In this document: positions 23,828 through 35,208 of the stretch, piece by piece | How positions within the stretch are numbered: position 1 is the first letter of the stretch | Layout: each line of letters begins with the position of its first letter | Origin: Knufia peltigerae | Taxonomy: Eukaryota > Ascomycota > Eurotiomycetes > Chaetothyriales > Trichomeriaceae | Reading direction: 5' to 3' | Assembly (NCBI GenBank): GCA_030247855.1 | Contig: JAPDRN010000145.1 | Location: 18,106 to 82,105, forward strand | DNA length: 64,000 bases | Notes under the pieces: model-generated | What the model was told of the DNA's origin: nothing | What the model saw: the letters and a program-made list of their open reading frames with translations, nothing else | Databases searched by the model: none | Made by a program: the position numbers and the translations under genes

Positions 23828-24745
23828 ATGCCCGACAACACGTGGTTCAACCCTTACAAGCTAACTTCTCTGAAGTGTCTGAGCTAGGGGTCTTCACAGG
23901 GAATAGTGTATGAACTTGATGATGGCTCCGTGGTCAAAGTACCGTTTCAGTATCCCGTGGGCGATGGCTCTACCGTCGAGGAACAGCAAGATCATCTATG
24001 GCTATCTCTGAATAGCTTCGAATGTTTCCAGCGAGAGTGTCGGATCTATGAATTACTGTCGAAGCATCCTCACCCAAACATTGTAACCGGATTTCAGTCC
24101 AGCAGCAAGCCAGACTGCATCGTCCTCGAAAGAGTCAAGCCATTAGAGGAATCTCGGAAGAACTCGACGAAGCGCCTTCGTGGAACCTGGATTCTCGAGC
24201 TCGTCGGTGTCTTGTCATTCATGGAAGAAGATCTCGGATACCTTCATGAAGATGTAACAATATCCAACGTTGGTGTCGGCCATGACAATAGGCTCAAGAT
24301 ATTCGACTTTGGCTCGGCCATTCCAAAAAACGACAATGATTTTGAATATCAACTTCTCGAAGACCTGTTCAATGTGGCAAACTGTATGTACTTTCTAGCC
24401 ACCGGGATTGATGTTTTCGGGGAGGCCAAAAGTGCCGCCGACGTCCGTCGTATTCGAGAAGATCTCCAGAAGGGCAAATATCCCTATTCAGACTCGGCGA
24501 GAATGTATCAGGAAGTAATTGAGGCTTGCTGGTCTCGGGTACGGTTCACCTCGTTCGAGCAGCTGAAGAAGGCCGTCGATGCTTTAGGAGCGCAGACAGC
24601 CGGCGACATGGAGCTATCGGCGAATGAGAGTCCATCGCCTGATTTGTCGTTGCTGGATGGGTTGACAAGGGAAGAAGGCTGGCTGAAGGAGGAAGAGTAT
24701 CGCATAGCATGGAGCAACAATGGCTTCGAAATCTCGTTCATATGA
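23828..24745 (+). pseudogene. atypical fungal protein kinase with a nonsense codon in the glycine loop
   Basis: Reading from ATG 23828 gives a kinase-like protein of about 305 codons interrupted only by TAG at 23885-23887 (codon 20). The interruption falls in the ATP-binding loop: LKCLS-stop-GSSQGIVYELDDG. Downstream are VVKVPF (ATP lysine region), HEDVTISNVGV (HxD...N catalytic loop) and IFDFGSA (DFG), so the rest looks intact. After the stop, no ATG occurs before the middle of the domain. None of the GT sites I checked in this stretch restores frame with ATG 23808 or 23828. The best reading is a recently inactivated kinase. A non-ATG start at 23906 (GTG) would lack the glycine loop. Confidence 0.6.
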
Positions 24746-24832
24746 ATCATCCTGCTTTCCTTCAAACCTGATGCGCTAGCTCATACATCCGTGGATCTGC
24801 AAAAGCGTACCGGAGGCGATTTCCGTAAGTTT

Positions 24833-25093
24833 TCATGCGCCTTCAGGGCCAAAGTCAGCAGTTCGAGACGTCAAGGCATACTTGACAATCCTCGGATGCT
24901 CTCCTAAACTGTCGAGAATCTTCTTCTCGACGATCAACTTGTATCCTGTCGTTTTGACCAAGGTTGGATGCATCGACTTGATGATCGTCCTAAGTATTCT
25001 GGGTGTTGCGGTTGTAACTCCAAAATTATCTTGGGATGCGTTGAGTGAAAGTCCTTCCGAAGGGTATTTGGACCTCGGTGCAAGATTGACCAA
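24833..25093 (-). pseudogene. N-terminal fragment of a fungal protein kinase
   Basis: About 86 codons resemble the N-lobe of an atypical fungal kinase: LVKTTGYKLIVEKKILDSLG with an ATP-lysine-like K and an alphaC-like EKKIL segment, then HPRIVKYA. The frame ends in TGA at 24833, after which the same frame continues with kinase-like KLTEIASGTLLQ before another stop. A stop also lies immediately upstream. No C-lobe is present. It lies tail-to-tail with the broken kinase at 23828-24745. Confidence 0.5.
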
Positions 25094-26274
25094 TCAGATG
25101 CTGAGAGTGTGTCAGTCAGCCAAGAATTCTTCAGAGGACTGTAGAAGGAGACGTAGCCACGGATGAGTACGAACTGCTCTGTAGTATTTACTCGGTACTG
25201 GTGAGGGCATTCTTGGACTATCGGTCATCTTGTGGGACTACAATACTCGTACCACGACAAGTCACTCCAAAAACTTTTGTTTGTGGAGGATCAGCACATA
25301 TACTCCGTATCCGTGTACAAGATACTCTCTAGATTTCCTTTCGCGAGACACTTTGTGACTATGAGACGAACCCAAAATGTTACACGTGCTGCGTACCGTC
25401 AGTCCCTCCCCTTTTGCTCCCTCGCTGGGCCTTCCCCTCCGCTTCCAACATCCTCAACTCTGGTCGAATCTTCTGGTTTCCTTTCTCAGAAAGTTAGAAA
25501 TACTAGACACTATGATTTCGAGCATATTCATGTCGAATTTCAGAGGAGTTGCATGAATTGGATCTGCTCGAGCCCACCTGGCTGACCGTGACCTTGTGGC
25601 CCGCATGGTCCGTCTCTTTGCAGGGCGTAAACCTCACATCTTCGATGATCCGATCGCCACACTCATAGTTCTTTGTGGCAACCAACCTTGACCATGCTGT
25701 GATACACTGTTACACGAAGCGTCGGCAGCAGCCTCAGAGTCTGAACTTCAGCCTTCTGAGACGGAGATGATTATTAGTTGGCCAGAATGAGGAAGAAGTA
25801 TAGGGATCACCAAAGATATCGACGTCGTACGGAGTGGCGAGTATCTGGATATGCTTACTAGATGGTGGTCCCGACCTCGTTTCGACATAGATGCACCGGA
25901 CCTTGCCACTCAAGCTTGAATACTGGTACTGGCATGGTCTTGCGAGGCAGTGATGAACGGCAGGGTTGGGAAAATCTTGGTATGGGAAGGGATGCCCCGG
26001 CCAGAGATGAAGCAATGGGTGTGTTGTCAGCTCCATTCATCTGCATGCAGCTTGCCTACACCGATTCGCGGCACCGAGCACAGCAAACATCGATAAGTGC
26101 ATCGCATCGCAGCATTCGTGCCAAATATGGCACCAATCAGCAGATACCTCCTTCGCCGCGTCAGCAAGCTCAGAGGAGGGTTTATAAAAGGACTTTCCAC
26201 ATCATACTGTTTACCATCCGCTCCGCCAAAGTTTGAAAACAAGCCCCAACCTTCTGGAACAGAAGAACTTTTGG
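25094..26274. other. intergenic, no gene recognised
   Basis: It lies between two pseudogenes and has only short frames. TACTCCGTA occurs at 25301 and a one-base variant at 25828. Confidence 0.45.
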
Positions 26275-27896
26275 TCAAAACATCCGGCGAGGCCAAGAAC
26301 AAACGCAAAGCGAACAGAGCTGCGCGCAATGAAGCCAGATCGAAGAAATAGGAAAAAGGACTCGGACCGGTATGTTGATTGAAAGATTCCGCATGGATCG
26401 CAACTGATGAAGATAGTCGTTCCATTCAAGGCGTTTTTGCTCGAAAAACGCCATGGCTTCGACTCTCCAGTATTTGGCCACAACATCCTGGAACATGCCG
26501 GCGTCATCTTCCGAGTGAGCAAACGAAAAAAGAGGTTGTATTTTGTTGATGAATATGTTGTACGCGACCGGCGGGATTCTCACCGCGGTTCAGTACCATT
26601 GCTGTTTTCTCCGAAGAGAGTCTCTCATTGCCTGAGCATAATCACGAGGGCGAACTGAGAAAATTTCCACCTCATCATCTTCTTCTTCGAGAATCTGGAG
26701 GGTTTCTTCGCAGGCCCTCTCGAACTTCTGTTCGTTCTCTGGTGTCCCTTCTCCGTCAAGATCGTCGAGCTCGTGTCCAGAGAGCCAGAAGGGTGGATGT
26801 TGCATTTCCATGGGCAAGACACAGCTCCACTCAAGGTCCACGATACCTGTGATGTGATGTTTTTCGTCCACGAAAAAGTTGCTTTCGTGGAAATCCGTGA
26901 ATTGAAAGATGGGCAGCTTTCGCTGTAACGGCGTATTCCTGAATCTCGAGTACAGAGCCCGTAGAGCCACGACGGTAGCCACCTGACCTTCCAAGTCGAG
27001 TTTACTGCGGGCCGCATTTGGTTGATGTATCAATCGCTGATCGTGGCAGTTTAGAAGGTCAAGAAGGTACGAGTCGGTAGATGAGTAACAGTAGTTCTCG
27101 CGAGATTTGCGTCGGGACACCCGCATTTTCGAGTACGGCCAGGCCCCTTGTCAATGGTCAATTACTAAGGCTCACTTCTCCAGAGTCGTGAACGGTGTAG
27201 GAGCCTATCTTGGGAAGCGGGCGCGACAAGTCGAGAAGGATCCTCCCCAAACTCCGCAAAAGGTTTGTCCGGTGTTCTGCGGTGGGGCGCTCTACCGCAG
27301 AGAGCATTCGACCTCGCTCTTCCTCGAAGAACTCCATCACCAAAGAGCCGCTCTTCAACGAGACAGGACTTTGACAGGGGACGAATGGCCGGAAATACGG
27401 TCTTCGGACGACCCATGACCAGCAATGTTTCAGAGACGTCAAGGCTCGCTGGTACCAGGGCGCGTGCTCCAGAGGTGAAAACTATCAACCGTGAGTACGT
27501 CAATGGTGATCAAAAACAGGGATGTTTCGACTCACGTGCAGACCGCCTGGGAGCCCAAAGCCCCACAGGTGTGGAATGGGAACGCGAGGGTGGTTCCGTG
27601 ACAGATGGGCAAATGAAGCTGCTTCACAACGGATCTTCTCTTCCCTGAGTGCGGTCGTGTGTAGACCCCCCCAGCCGGTGGGGGAAAGGGCACCTGAGCA
27701 GTACCCGTCGCGCTCGCCAGTTGCTGACGAAGACGGGGACACAGAGGTTGTACGTCCCCTGGTCCAGCCACTGGGATCTTTCTGCGACTCTGCACGTCTG
27801 GTTTGATCTCAAGTTCAGGTGTCGAGCGACGATGACTTCGATGGCAGGTCTCTCATTTTCGAGATACTCTGAAATTCCCTTCTCAGCCGACCCCAT
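26275..27896 (-). pseudogene. APH-family phosphotransferase pseudogene
   Basis: Fungal aminoglycoside-phosphotransferase/choline-kinase-like gene readable almost end to end but broken several times. From the 5' end: ARHLNLRSNQTCRVAE and LLRCPFPHRLGG in one frame; a frame change at the C7 run 27666-27672 (plus-strand C); then EEKIRCEAASFAHL and PIPHLWGFGLPGG. A normal intron may follow (GTGAGT...TAG). Next come LKSGSLVMEFFEEE and RTNLLRSLGRILLDL up to a TGA at 27158-27160, a frame change near 27105, and FTDFHESNFFVD (catalytic DxHxxN-like) with GIVDLEWS. A TGA at 26590-26592 is followed by YNIFINKIQPLFSFAHS in the same frame. Two nonsense codons and two frame changes argue against sequencing error alone. 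Confidence 0.8.
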
Positions 27897-29059
27897 TCCA
27901 GGTGTATCAGCATGTTATCGTCTTCTTCCTCGACCTCTCGTGTCGGTTCTTCCCATTTGCATTCCTCTTCCGTCTCATTTGTTTGATCCCCTGGCTGTGG
28001 CGGCATGTCGAGGGTTCAAGACAAGTCAACATTGGCCGAAAGACAGGTACAGACGTGAAAGCAATCGAAAAGTAGTTCAAACTGCAGCCTCGGTCACACA
28101 TTTGAAGAGCTCAAACCCGGAGTTATGAGATTGTCAACAGTCAGAAACGGTCTGGACTGCAAATACTGGCTTGTCCCGAACATGTGAAACATCGGAAACT
28201 GAGAACCTAAGGGGTCAACTCGTGGGAGTCTTTGCAGCTCGGGGCTGTGCTTCACGTTAATCAGGGAGGCGCCTTTGCAGCCAAGCTCAGAATCGCACAG
28301 CCACAGCTCAGAGTGGCTTAATTATGACTCTGGTCAAACATCGAGATGGCTTTACTGTAGGTTCAAGGGAGAGGTCAAGATTCGCCGTCGAGTATGGCGG
28401 CATTGAAAACGCGAAAGTACTTGGTAGATAGTCGCCCACGACAATACCTAGGTGCACCAAAAAAACCCAGACCAACAACCAAAACATTCAAAGCATGGAA
28501 CCCCTCTTGTGATTGCGATTAACAAAGACGCTACCAGCTACAGCATGATACAACACGAATGAAGAAGACTTTCCCCGTCAATTGACTACCTAATCCGAGC
28601 AGACCACAGTCCGACTTGGAAATCCCATGTTTAATATCTCGAATTCTGCAAATCCAAGCCTTTCTCCTTTCAACTCTCAAGGTAGCTCTCAGTATCTCAC
28701 ACCAAGTGTCAAAAGAGGCATTGATACGGAAAGTTGTACAAAGCCACTCAAGTTCCCATTCATATATATTAACAAAAGTTTTCCCGGCCCAACCGTTCGT
28801 CCTGATCTTTGCTGACTTGGCGATGCATCCGGAACCCTCAGACCGCAGGTTGAGGAACCCAAAAAAAGCAACGACATAGTTGAAATCAAGTCGAAAGCTG
28901 TAGAGGCCCGGAAGACAAAAGAAAGGTCCGATCATGCAACGATGGAAGGCGAGGAAAGAACACATATGAGAAACCTGACGTCAACGCCGGCGTAATATGC
29001 AGGTCGAAAGCAAACTGTTATCGTTTCATGTACAAATGGTCGCGGCGTGCATTAGAAGC
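27897..29059. other. intergenic, no gene recognised
   Basis: This is the 5' flank of the APH pseudogene and the 3' flank of the SUN-family gene. Open frames are short and lack domains; the AT-rich part at 28500-28900 is probably 3' untranslated sequence. Confidence 0.45.
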
Positions 29060-30460
29060 CTAGCTGGAAATGACATAAGTTGCAGTGCCCGAAATGATCG
29101 AGACCTAGTTGTCATGTTAGTAACATATTCATGAGACTTGAAATCGGGTAAAAAAACTTACAGTGCAACCCTGTGAATTGCATCCAGTAGCTCCGCAGTA
29201 CTGTCCATTCGAGTACTTGCAAGATCCTGACAGGTTGCCTTGCAACTCCACGGTTCCTTGATATTGAGCGCTGGTGGTTGGAGAGTTTTGGAAGATTGAC
29301 AGCCAGGTGGTGCCATCCTTGGCTCCAACGCCAAAGTTGATCGGCGCGTAGTTACCCAGAGGAGTACCTGGAGATCCCCACTGGCAAGCTTGCGAAGCTG
29401 GGTATCCAATAGGGTTGAGGTAATATTGTGCCGAGGTCGACTTCCCTTGCCAGGTGTAGTAGGTTGAGGCGTCAGGAACGGTCAAGGCCTCAGTCTCGCC
29501 GGGTTGTAGTTCGACTGGAACAGTTTCAGACTCGGTACCAGGATAATCTGTTCGGCAGATGGCAACCACGCCGCCGGCATTGTTTTGTGCTTGAACACCA
29601 CCAACACCAGGAATGCAAAGTTTGCTGGAGAGTGCCGAGTTGGTCAAGTGTAGCTTTCCACCCTGGCACTGGAGACCACCAACCGATTCGCCGGATGATC
29701 CTTGGAGGTTGGGAGGCCATTGAGACTTTTGGTAGCCTGGCGGGCATGCATAGGAGCACATCATGCCTTCTGTGCAAGATTGTCCAGAGATACCAGTAAC
29801 GATTTTGCCGACGACACCACCAACGATGTTGGGATTTTGCAGACCACTCCAGCCACCAAGACCCAGGTAGGGAAGTTGAACGGCACCGTATTGGGACGGG
29901 AAGTCGGAGCAAGAGAGTGTTCCATCTGGGAAGTCTGAGTTGACACCAGAGCCGCCAGATGAGGGAGCACCCCAAGAACCTTGAGAAGGCTGTGAGCCCC
30001 AGCCGCCGCCACTTGCGGAACTAGGAGCGGAACTAGGAGCACTCCAGCCAGAGCTGGAAGAAGGTGCTGCCCAGAATTCTGCTGGGGTGCTGCTTGCCGC
30101 GGCGACAGAGGTAGTAGTGGCGGCGCTGGCGGCGCTTGTCGTGCTGGAGCTGGAAGCCGTCGTCGAGCTGGTCCAGGCCATCCAGGTGCTTGAAGCGGCG
30201 GTCGAAGATGAGCAGACACCTGGATCCTGGCCGTCCACAAATTTGAGCTCGTTGTCTTCAATACCACTGCAAACTTCTTCGGCAGAGATTGGCTGTCCAT
30301 TCAACATATATGCATATTCAGTAGGACCAGGAGCCCAGCTGGTGACGGTGGAAACATCGCGTGCTTCGTGCTTGTGGAAGTGTCGGTGTCCGTGGTTGTG
30401 AGGTTGCGCGAGGGCGACCGTGGCAGAGGCTGCCGTCAAGGCAACAGAGGTGACTTTCAT
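29060..30460 (-). CDS. SUN-family secreted cell-wall protein (GH132, beta-glucosidase-like)
   Basis: Secreted protein of 447 residues in two exons, 30460-29162 and 29104-29060; the 57-bp intron has GTAAGT, ACTAAC and TAG. It belongs to the fungal SUN family (Sim1/Uth1/Nca3/Sun4), involved in wall remodelling and septation. The start at 30460 opens a clean signal peptide (MKVTSVALTAASATVALA), followed by a His-rich segment, a long Ser/Thr/Ala-rich and Gly/Ser-rich linker (about 90-180), and the conserved Cys-rich SUN domain (GTLSCSDFPSQYGAV onward, MCSYACPPGYQKSQWP, CRTDYPGTE). The short last exon encodes VSIISGTATYVISS, which completes the conserved C-terminus. A nine-codon upstream extension begins with TTG and is rejected as start. 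Confidence 0.95.
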
Positions 30461-32216
30461 AGTGAGCGATTGTCGTGGGACCTTCAATGTGACTAGTCTA
30501 TCGAAGACTGCTTTGGGATTTGATCAAGTGGAAGTTCAGTCGGGGTTACTGGATACGAGGGTAGACGTGTCTGGATAACTGTCAGCTTTCTTTCTTTGTC
30601 TCGCTTTCATTGACCCTCGCGGCCAACAACAAAGAACACGACAACAGGAACAGGCAGGATGAGCCACACACCCGTTCGCGATCAGGGGGGGCCAACATAC
30701 AAAGCCGAAGACTCATATGACCAATGCTGGAATGCTGAACGGAAGGGGTTTGCAAGTCCGTGAGTTTGAAGGCGCGTCGTGTGAGGAAGCGTTGGCAGTG
30801 AAGAGCAGTGAAATGAATGGCACGAGAGAAATGTCTCTCTGGTAAGGAACGTGAGCCAACTGAGGGCGAGGGAGGAAGTTGATGAAGAACTGGACAGGAC
30901 TCTCAGAAAAGAACAGGGCAATTCCAAGATACAGAAGGAGGGAGGAGGAAAGACAGGACTGCTGGGCGACAGCCTGGGCATTTGGCTGCGGCCGCTTGGA
31001 CTGGGGCAAGTGATGGATGTTGGTAGCGTCTGCGTCTTAGGAATTTCAGGAACAGGCCTAGTGCGACGGCTGGTACAGGGGCCAGGAGAGGCCAGCAGTG
31101 GTCAATTACGCCTAAACCACGGGCCCAGCGCAGGGAAGCCCTGCCACTAACAGGGGCCCGCGTCCCATCAAAGAGATTGCACTCCACCCTCGATCGTCAA
31201 CTAACATTGTCTCCCTTCCCTTGAAGCCCCGTCATTGGGTTCCGCCTTCACACGTACGAAGTACTCCGTACATACAATGAATCGCGCTTTGAGCTAGTCC
31301 GTCTATAGCCGCCTTGTCTGTCCCATGGTCGTTGTCGTTCGTCTCCTTGCAATTACCAAAGAAGCGAGAGTGTTGCGACTGGCGAAAGAGAGGCTGACGA
31401 AACATCTACACCAGAACATGCAGAACAGTAATTACACAACGACTGGAGACGAATAATCCGTACTTGATCCGTACGGGGGGATACAAGTAGATAGACACTC
31501 GCTTGTCCCAACCCAAATCTCGCGTCTGCAAAGGGGTAATGAGGGTAGTACTTCTTCGTAGAACAAGATACGACTACGCCTACGAGCAAGGAACGACGGG
31601 GAAGTTCCAATTGAGCCCCAAAATCTCATTGTGAGTGCTTGTGATTCGTACTCTGCCCAGTGCACCGTATCACAGCTTGCGAGATCTCGATCAATAATAC
31701 TCCGTAGGTGCAGTCAGCTTGGAGACTCCGCGTGCAACCTTGTTTATTGATGAAGATCATGAAAGAGAACGAGACTTTCTGATCAAACCTGCAATGAAGA
31801 TCATGGCTGGCACTTACGAGTACACCTGCTACGAGTACCCGTCCTGTCAGTATCCGGAGGACGCCCCTGAGCCTCGCTGGATCCAGTGATCTCTGGACGC
31901 CACCTACACCGACTGAGCAGGCTGAGATTTCGTTCCATCATTGGCTGGATACGTGCCATGGCTGGGTGCACAGAGGCAGTTTCTACAGGAAAGGGATGTG
32001 TAGCATTCCATCCTCATTGCATCATGCCGCCGTCCATTGACCTCTGTGTGACCCGATGGGCGTAGCAAACAACAAATCCGTAACCTAGTCATACACACAA
32101 TCCATCGGGCCAAAATTCCTCACATCAGCTGTGTCGATGCTGTCACTCAGCCCGTCATAGCTGTCGATGCTTGGATCGTGTGGCTCATGCACACACCATC
32201 ATCATGCACCCAAGTC
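30461..32216. other. intergenic, long upstream region of the SUN-family gene
   Basis: No gene recognised. TACTCCGTA occurs at 31262 and 31698. CT-rich leader-like sequence lies next to the SUN start codon. Confidence 0.5.
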
Positions 32217-32552
32217 AAGTTGACGATAGGTATTCGCACGCCTACCTCTGCATTACGCACAAGGCTATACTTACTAATGGAGCACCTTTAATCGTCATTC
32301 GCTATAGAGATATCTTTGCGAGAAGCACGCGACTGAGAGTAATGATTTAATAGTTATTATTGTCCTTGTTGGTGTCTCGGTGCTTGTCATTCTCATTGTC
32401 CGTAAAAGTGTCTCTTGACTTACTTGAAGTTTATCGGTTACCATTTAATCATATTGATATTAAAGAATGACATTTGGGGAGCACCCCAAAGATATAGGTA
32501 GCCTTGTGCGTAATGCAAAGATAGGTGTGCGTAATACCTGTCGCTAACTTTT
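32217..32552. mobile_element. MITE-like element with long terminal inverted repeats
   Basis: The left end (about 32217-32270) and right end (about 32500-32552) are inverted copies over some 50 bases; both contain GCATTACGCACAAGGCTA when read inward (the right one on the opposite strand). The outer ends read GTTGACGATAGGTATT and, reversed, GTTAGCGACAGGTATT. The interior of about 230 bases is AT-rich and non-coding. A clear target-site duplication is not evident, so exact boundaries are uncertain. Size and structure fit a non-autonomous DNA transposon. Confidence 0.75.
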
Positions 32553-32586
32553 ATGCCCCAACTTGTCTAAGCACTCTTCGCAGGCG

Positions 32587-32668
32587 CTCTCTCTCTCTCT
32601 CTCATGGAGGTGTTGGAGCCCTGATCGCTCTCAAGTCAATGTGTGCTCTAAGCATTCGCTTTAGAGCC
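32587..32668 (-). repeat. duplicated 3' fragment of the neighbouring hypothetical gene
   Basis: On the minus strand this reads ALKRMLRAHIDLRAIRAPTP then a stop, closely matching the C-terminal end of the gene at 32726-33312 (ALMRMLRAHIGLRATRTPSP). The DNA is also similar. It ends in a CT microsatellite (32587-32603). It is a decayed partial tandem duplicate. Confidence 0.75.
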
Positions 32669-32725
32669 CAGTCATATCTCATAAACTCATACGGATTGTT
32701 TCATTACTCTTCGTTACAATGCCGT

Positions 32726-33312
32726 TCATCTCTTTCTCTCGTGAGGGCTTGGAGTTCTGGTGGCTCTCAAGCCAATGTGTGCTCTAAGCATCCGCATCAG
32801 AGCCTCCTGGTTTTCACGAGGTCTGTACTGAATGTCTAGCTGCTGCAAAAGTCCTCTAAGGCGACGTCGATTCAGGCCTTCGAGTTCATCCACCGTTAGA
32901 GGAAAATAAGGGATGCCTTCACCAGTGACGGGATTCAAGAAGGGTGATAGATTGGGTGTGCGATTCTCCATATGGGCATTCTGAACTCGGGCTGCGTTGT
33001 TATGATTCCTGTATAGATTTAGTATAGTCATGTACGAGCGTTTGGAATCGGTACATACGACACACGCATCATTGTCATGAGATCTCGTCGAACGTTGCCC
33101 ACGTCTCGTTGAACATTGCCAACCTCTCGTCGAACGTTCGCAATGCTTTCTTGAAGAGCGATCTCCATTCTAGCGGACTGCTCTCGTATTGCTCTCATCT
33201 CGTTCAAGATCTCTTGGCCGCCAGCTATCGCAGGTGTGTTCGCAATCTTAAGAATTTCGTTTGCGATAAGCTGAAAGTCTGGCTGTGGACCGAGAGGATT
33301 AGCGGCAGCCAT
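32726..33312 (-). CDS. small fungal hypothetical protein with coiled-coil-like segment
   Basis: Two exons, 33312-33059 and 33008-32726, encode 178 residues. The 50-bp intron has GTATGT, ACTAAA and CAG, and joins MMRVS to NHNNAARVQN. The N-terminal half is helical with a repeated pattern NVRREVGNVQRDVGNVRRDL (seven-residue periodicity, probable coiled coil). The C-terminal half has PNLSPFLNPVTGEGIP and LEGLNRRRLRGLLQQLDI, a compact helical stretch. I cannot assign a function; it resembles lineage-restricted ascomycete hypotheticals. A partial duplicate of its 3' end lies just downstream, and a MITE-like element beyond that. Confidence 0.65.
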
Positions 33313-33454
33313 GATGAGGTGGTGGCAGTGGAAAGGTTTGTTTTTTTCGTAGTCGAAATGGTAAGATGGTCGGTGAGCGGATTTGGAAAACCACTGTTGA
33401 GCCTCCGGCAGACTTGCCAGCCAGATATCAATGATGGTTTCCAGGTGAACAAGC

Positions 33455-33526
33455 CATCTTTCTCTCGTGACGAGACTGCACACAAGAAGACATCTTTCTC
33501 TTGCGACGAGACTGCATACAACAATA
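33455..33526. repeat. 36-bp direct repeat, two copies
   Basis: Two adjacent 36-base units, both starting CATCTTTCTCT and sharing GACGAGACTGCA, differ at a few positions. They lie upstream of the 178-residue gene. Confidence 0.8.
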
Positions 33527-34490
33527 ACAATGGTGGCTTCCTGATGAACAAGGCTGCCTCAACATCTTCGTCATGCGGAGAGATCTGGCAGTTGGAGAGA
33601 TCTACTGTAGCGGTCGACAGCGCGTCTTTTGTTGGTCCGCTTCCGACGCGCACCTTTTAGGTACAAGTCCGGAGTAACTTACGGAGTAGCCCAGACTCAT
33701 CCCCTCCTCCCTGACGAGTAGCGTGTTATCGATTATCACCAACCAAACACTCGATTGGCGTCCGTGCTAAAAGGCTTGTTGTAGTCTTCAGCCCTCCTTT
33801 TGATGGGGCCACTTCAGTTTCACCATTCGACCTCCTGCAATTTGGACCATGCAAATACTTTGACACAAACGAACTCCAAACCACCACCCTCGAGTGGCCC
33901 AGCAGGTACATGAACTGCTCCGTCACAGACCTCCGATGCGTAAGTTATCAACAAGGGAAAACTTGGATTGGACTTTTGGCTCCGGAATGACTTGCAGAAG
34001 CGGGCAATTTCCCGAGCCAGAGCCTCGTATTCCCCCTTGAAGCTTGTTTCTTCATTTTTCATCAAGACACAAAGAAAATGTCAGTCTCGGAGAACGCTCA
34101 TACCAGTCCCTTTAGATGTCGGTCCCACAGACAAGGGGAAAAAAAAGAATAGCACAAAGAAAAGAACAGTCCAGTTAAACCCTTCTCCGCAGCGCAAAGG
34201 TAGCCCCGTATGGTCTGGTCGATTGGTTTCCTTGGCCACCACGGCGGACCTCAATTTTAACAATGCCCCACTCGACGACGACAACGACAACAACAGCAAC
34301 CACACGTGTGAAATCCGGAACAAAAAAAGCCTACTCTGTATGCATCATGTACAGCCCCAGTGTCTATCACAGAGATATTGTAGTACTGTAGGCTCAACTT
34401 TCCACGTGTTTGGACGGAGCTTCTGGAAGTTGATCCTGTACGAGTAAGGGGAATATGTGAATGTCGACAAAACCATTGACCATCTCCATG

Positions 34491-35208
34491 TACGGAGTAC
34501 AATCATCTTGCTCGGACTCTTGTTGACCAACTAGCACCTGGGTATTGTACGATACCTACCCCGTACGTAAGTATGGGATTGCAACCGTCTCCATCGCCGT
34601 ACGGTCGCCGAGAATTAATTCGACCCAGACCTGAACAGACCACTTTGCCAATCGCCTCAAAGTCTTGTTGCCATCCTAGACTGCGGGGTTTGAGCCTTGG
34701 GAGCTGACGAAGCACACGACTTGCCAATCTACGAGTGACGCACTCCTGTGTTGTATTGTACAACATGTGAGGTACGTACTGTAGGGAGTATCTTGCCGAT
34801 CAAAGCACACGACGAGACCTCCAAGGGACCGCAGGGACTCACGCGTACGACTTTACAGTGCTAATAATATGTACGGAGTACTCCCTACAAGCATACTACT
34901 AACGGATTATTACTATGGAGTTGTTACGGAGTAATTTCATCAATCTTGTCCACGTTGACGCCAACAGATAGTTGTTCGTCAGTGTGATGACGTGTCAATC
35001 AATCATCAGCTCACTTTTTTTTTCTTTTACCTCTTGTTGTCGACTCCTCTTCTTCTACGAAAGGTACGGAAAACAATACCGAGTACACATCCAGTGTACT
35101 CCGTACATGATCTCACAGCCGAAATGAGATCAAATTCCAACCATGGTTGCATATTGGGTCCAGCCAGGTGTGGGATGAAAAAAAGAACCGTCTAACCTGT
35201 ACGGAGTA
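34491..35208. promoter_or_regulatory. cluster of five TACGGAGTA motifs
   Basis: Exact TACGGAGTA or its complement occurs at 34491, 34872, 34925, 35097 and 35200, with another at 33680. At 34872 it extends to TACGGAGTACTCC, close to a full palindrome. Whether this is a binding site or a mobile or structural sequence is unknown. Confidence 0.5.

Noticed and set aside
30461..30487. nine-codon N-terminal extension of the SUN-family gene
   Set aside because: It starts with TTG, and the ATG at 30460 begins a textbook signal peptide.
32217..32552. specific target-site duplication for the MITE-like element
   Set aside because: Flanking bases on the two sides do not match as a clean direct repeat, so none is claimed.
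33968..34447. 159-codon open frame (+)
   Set aside because: Low complexity (Lys- and Asp/Asn-rich runs) and no domain; likely chance.
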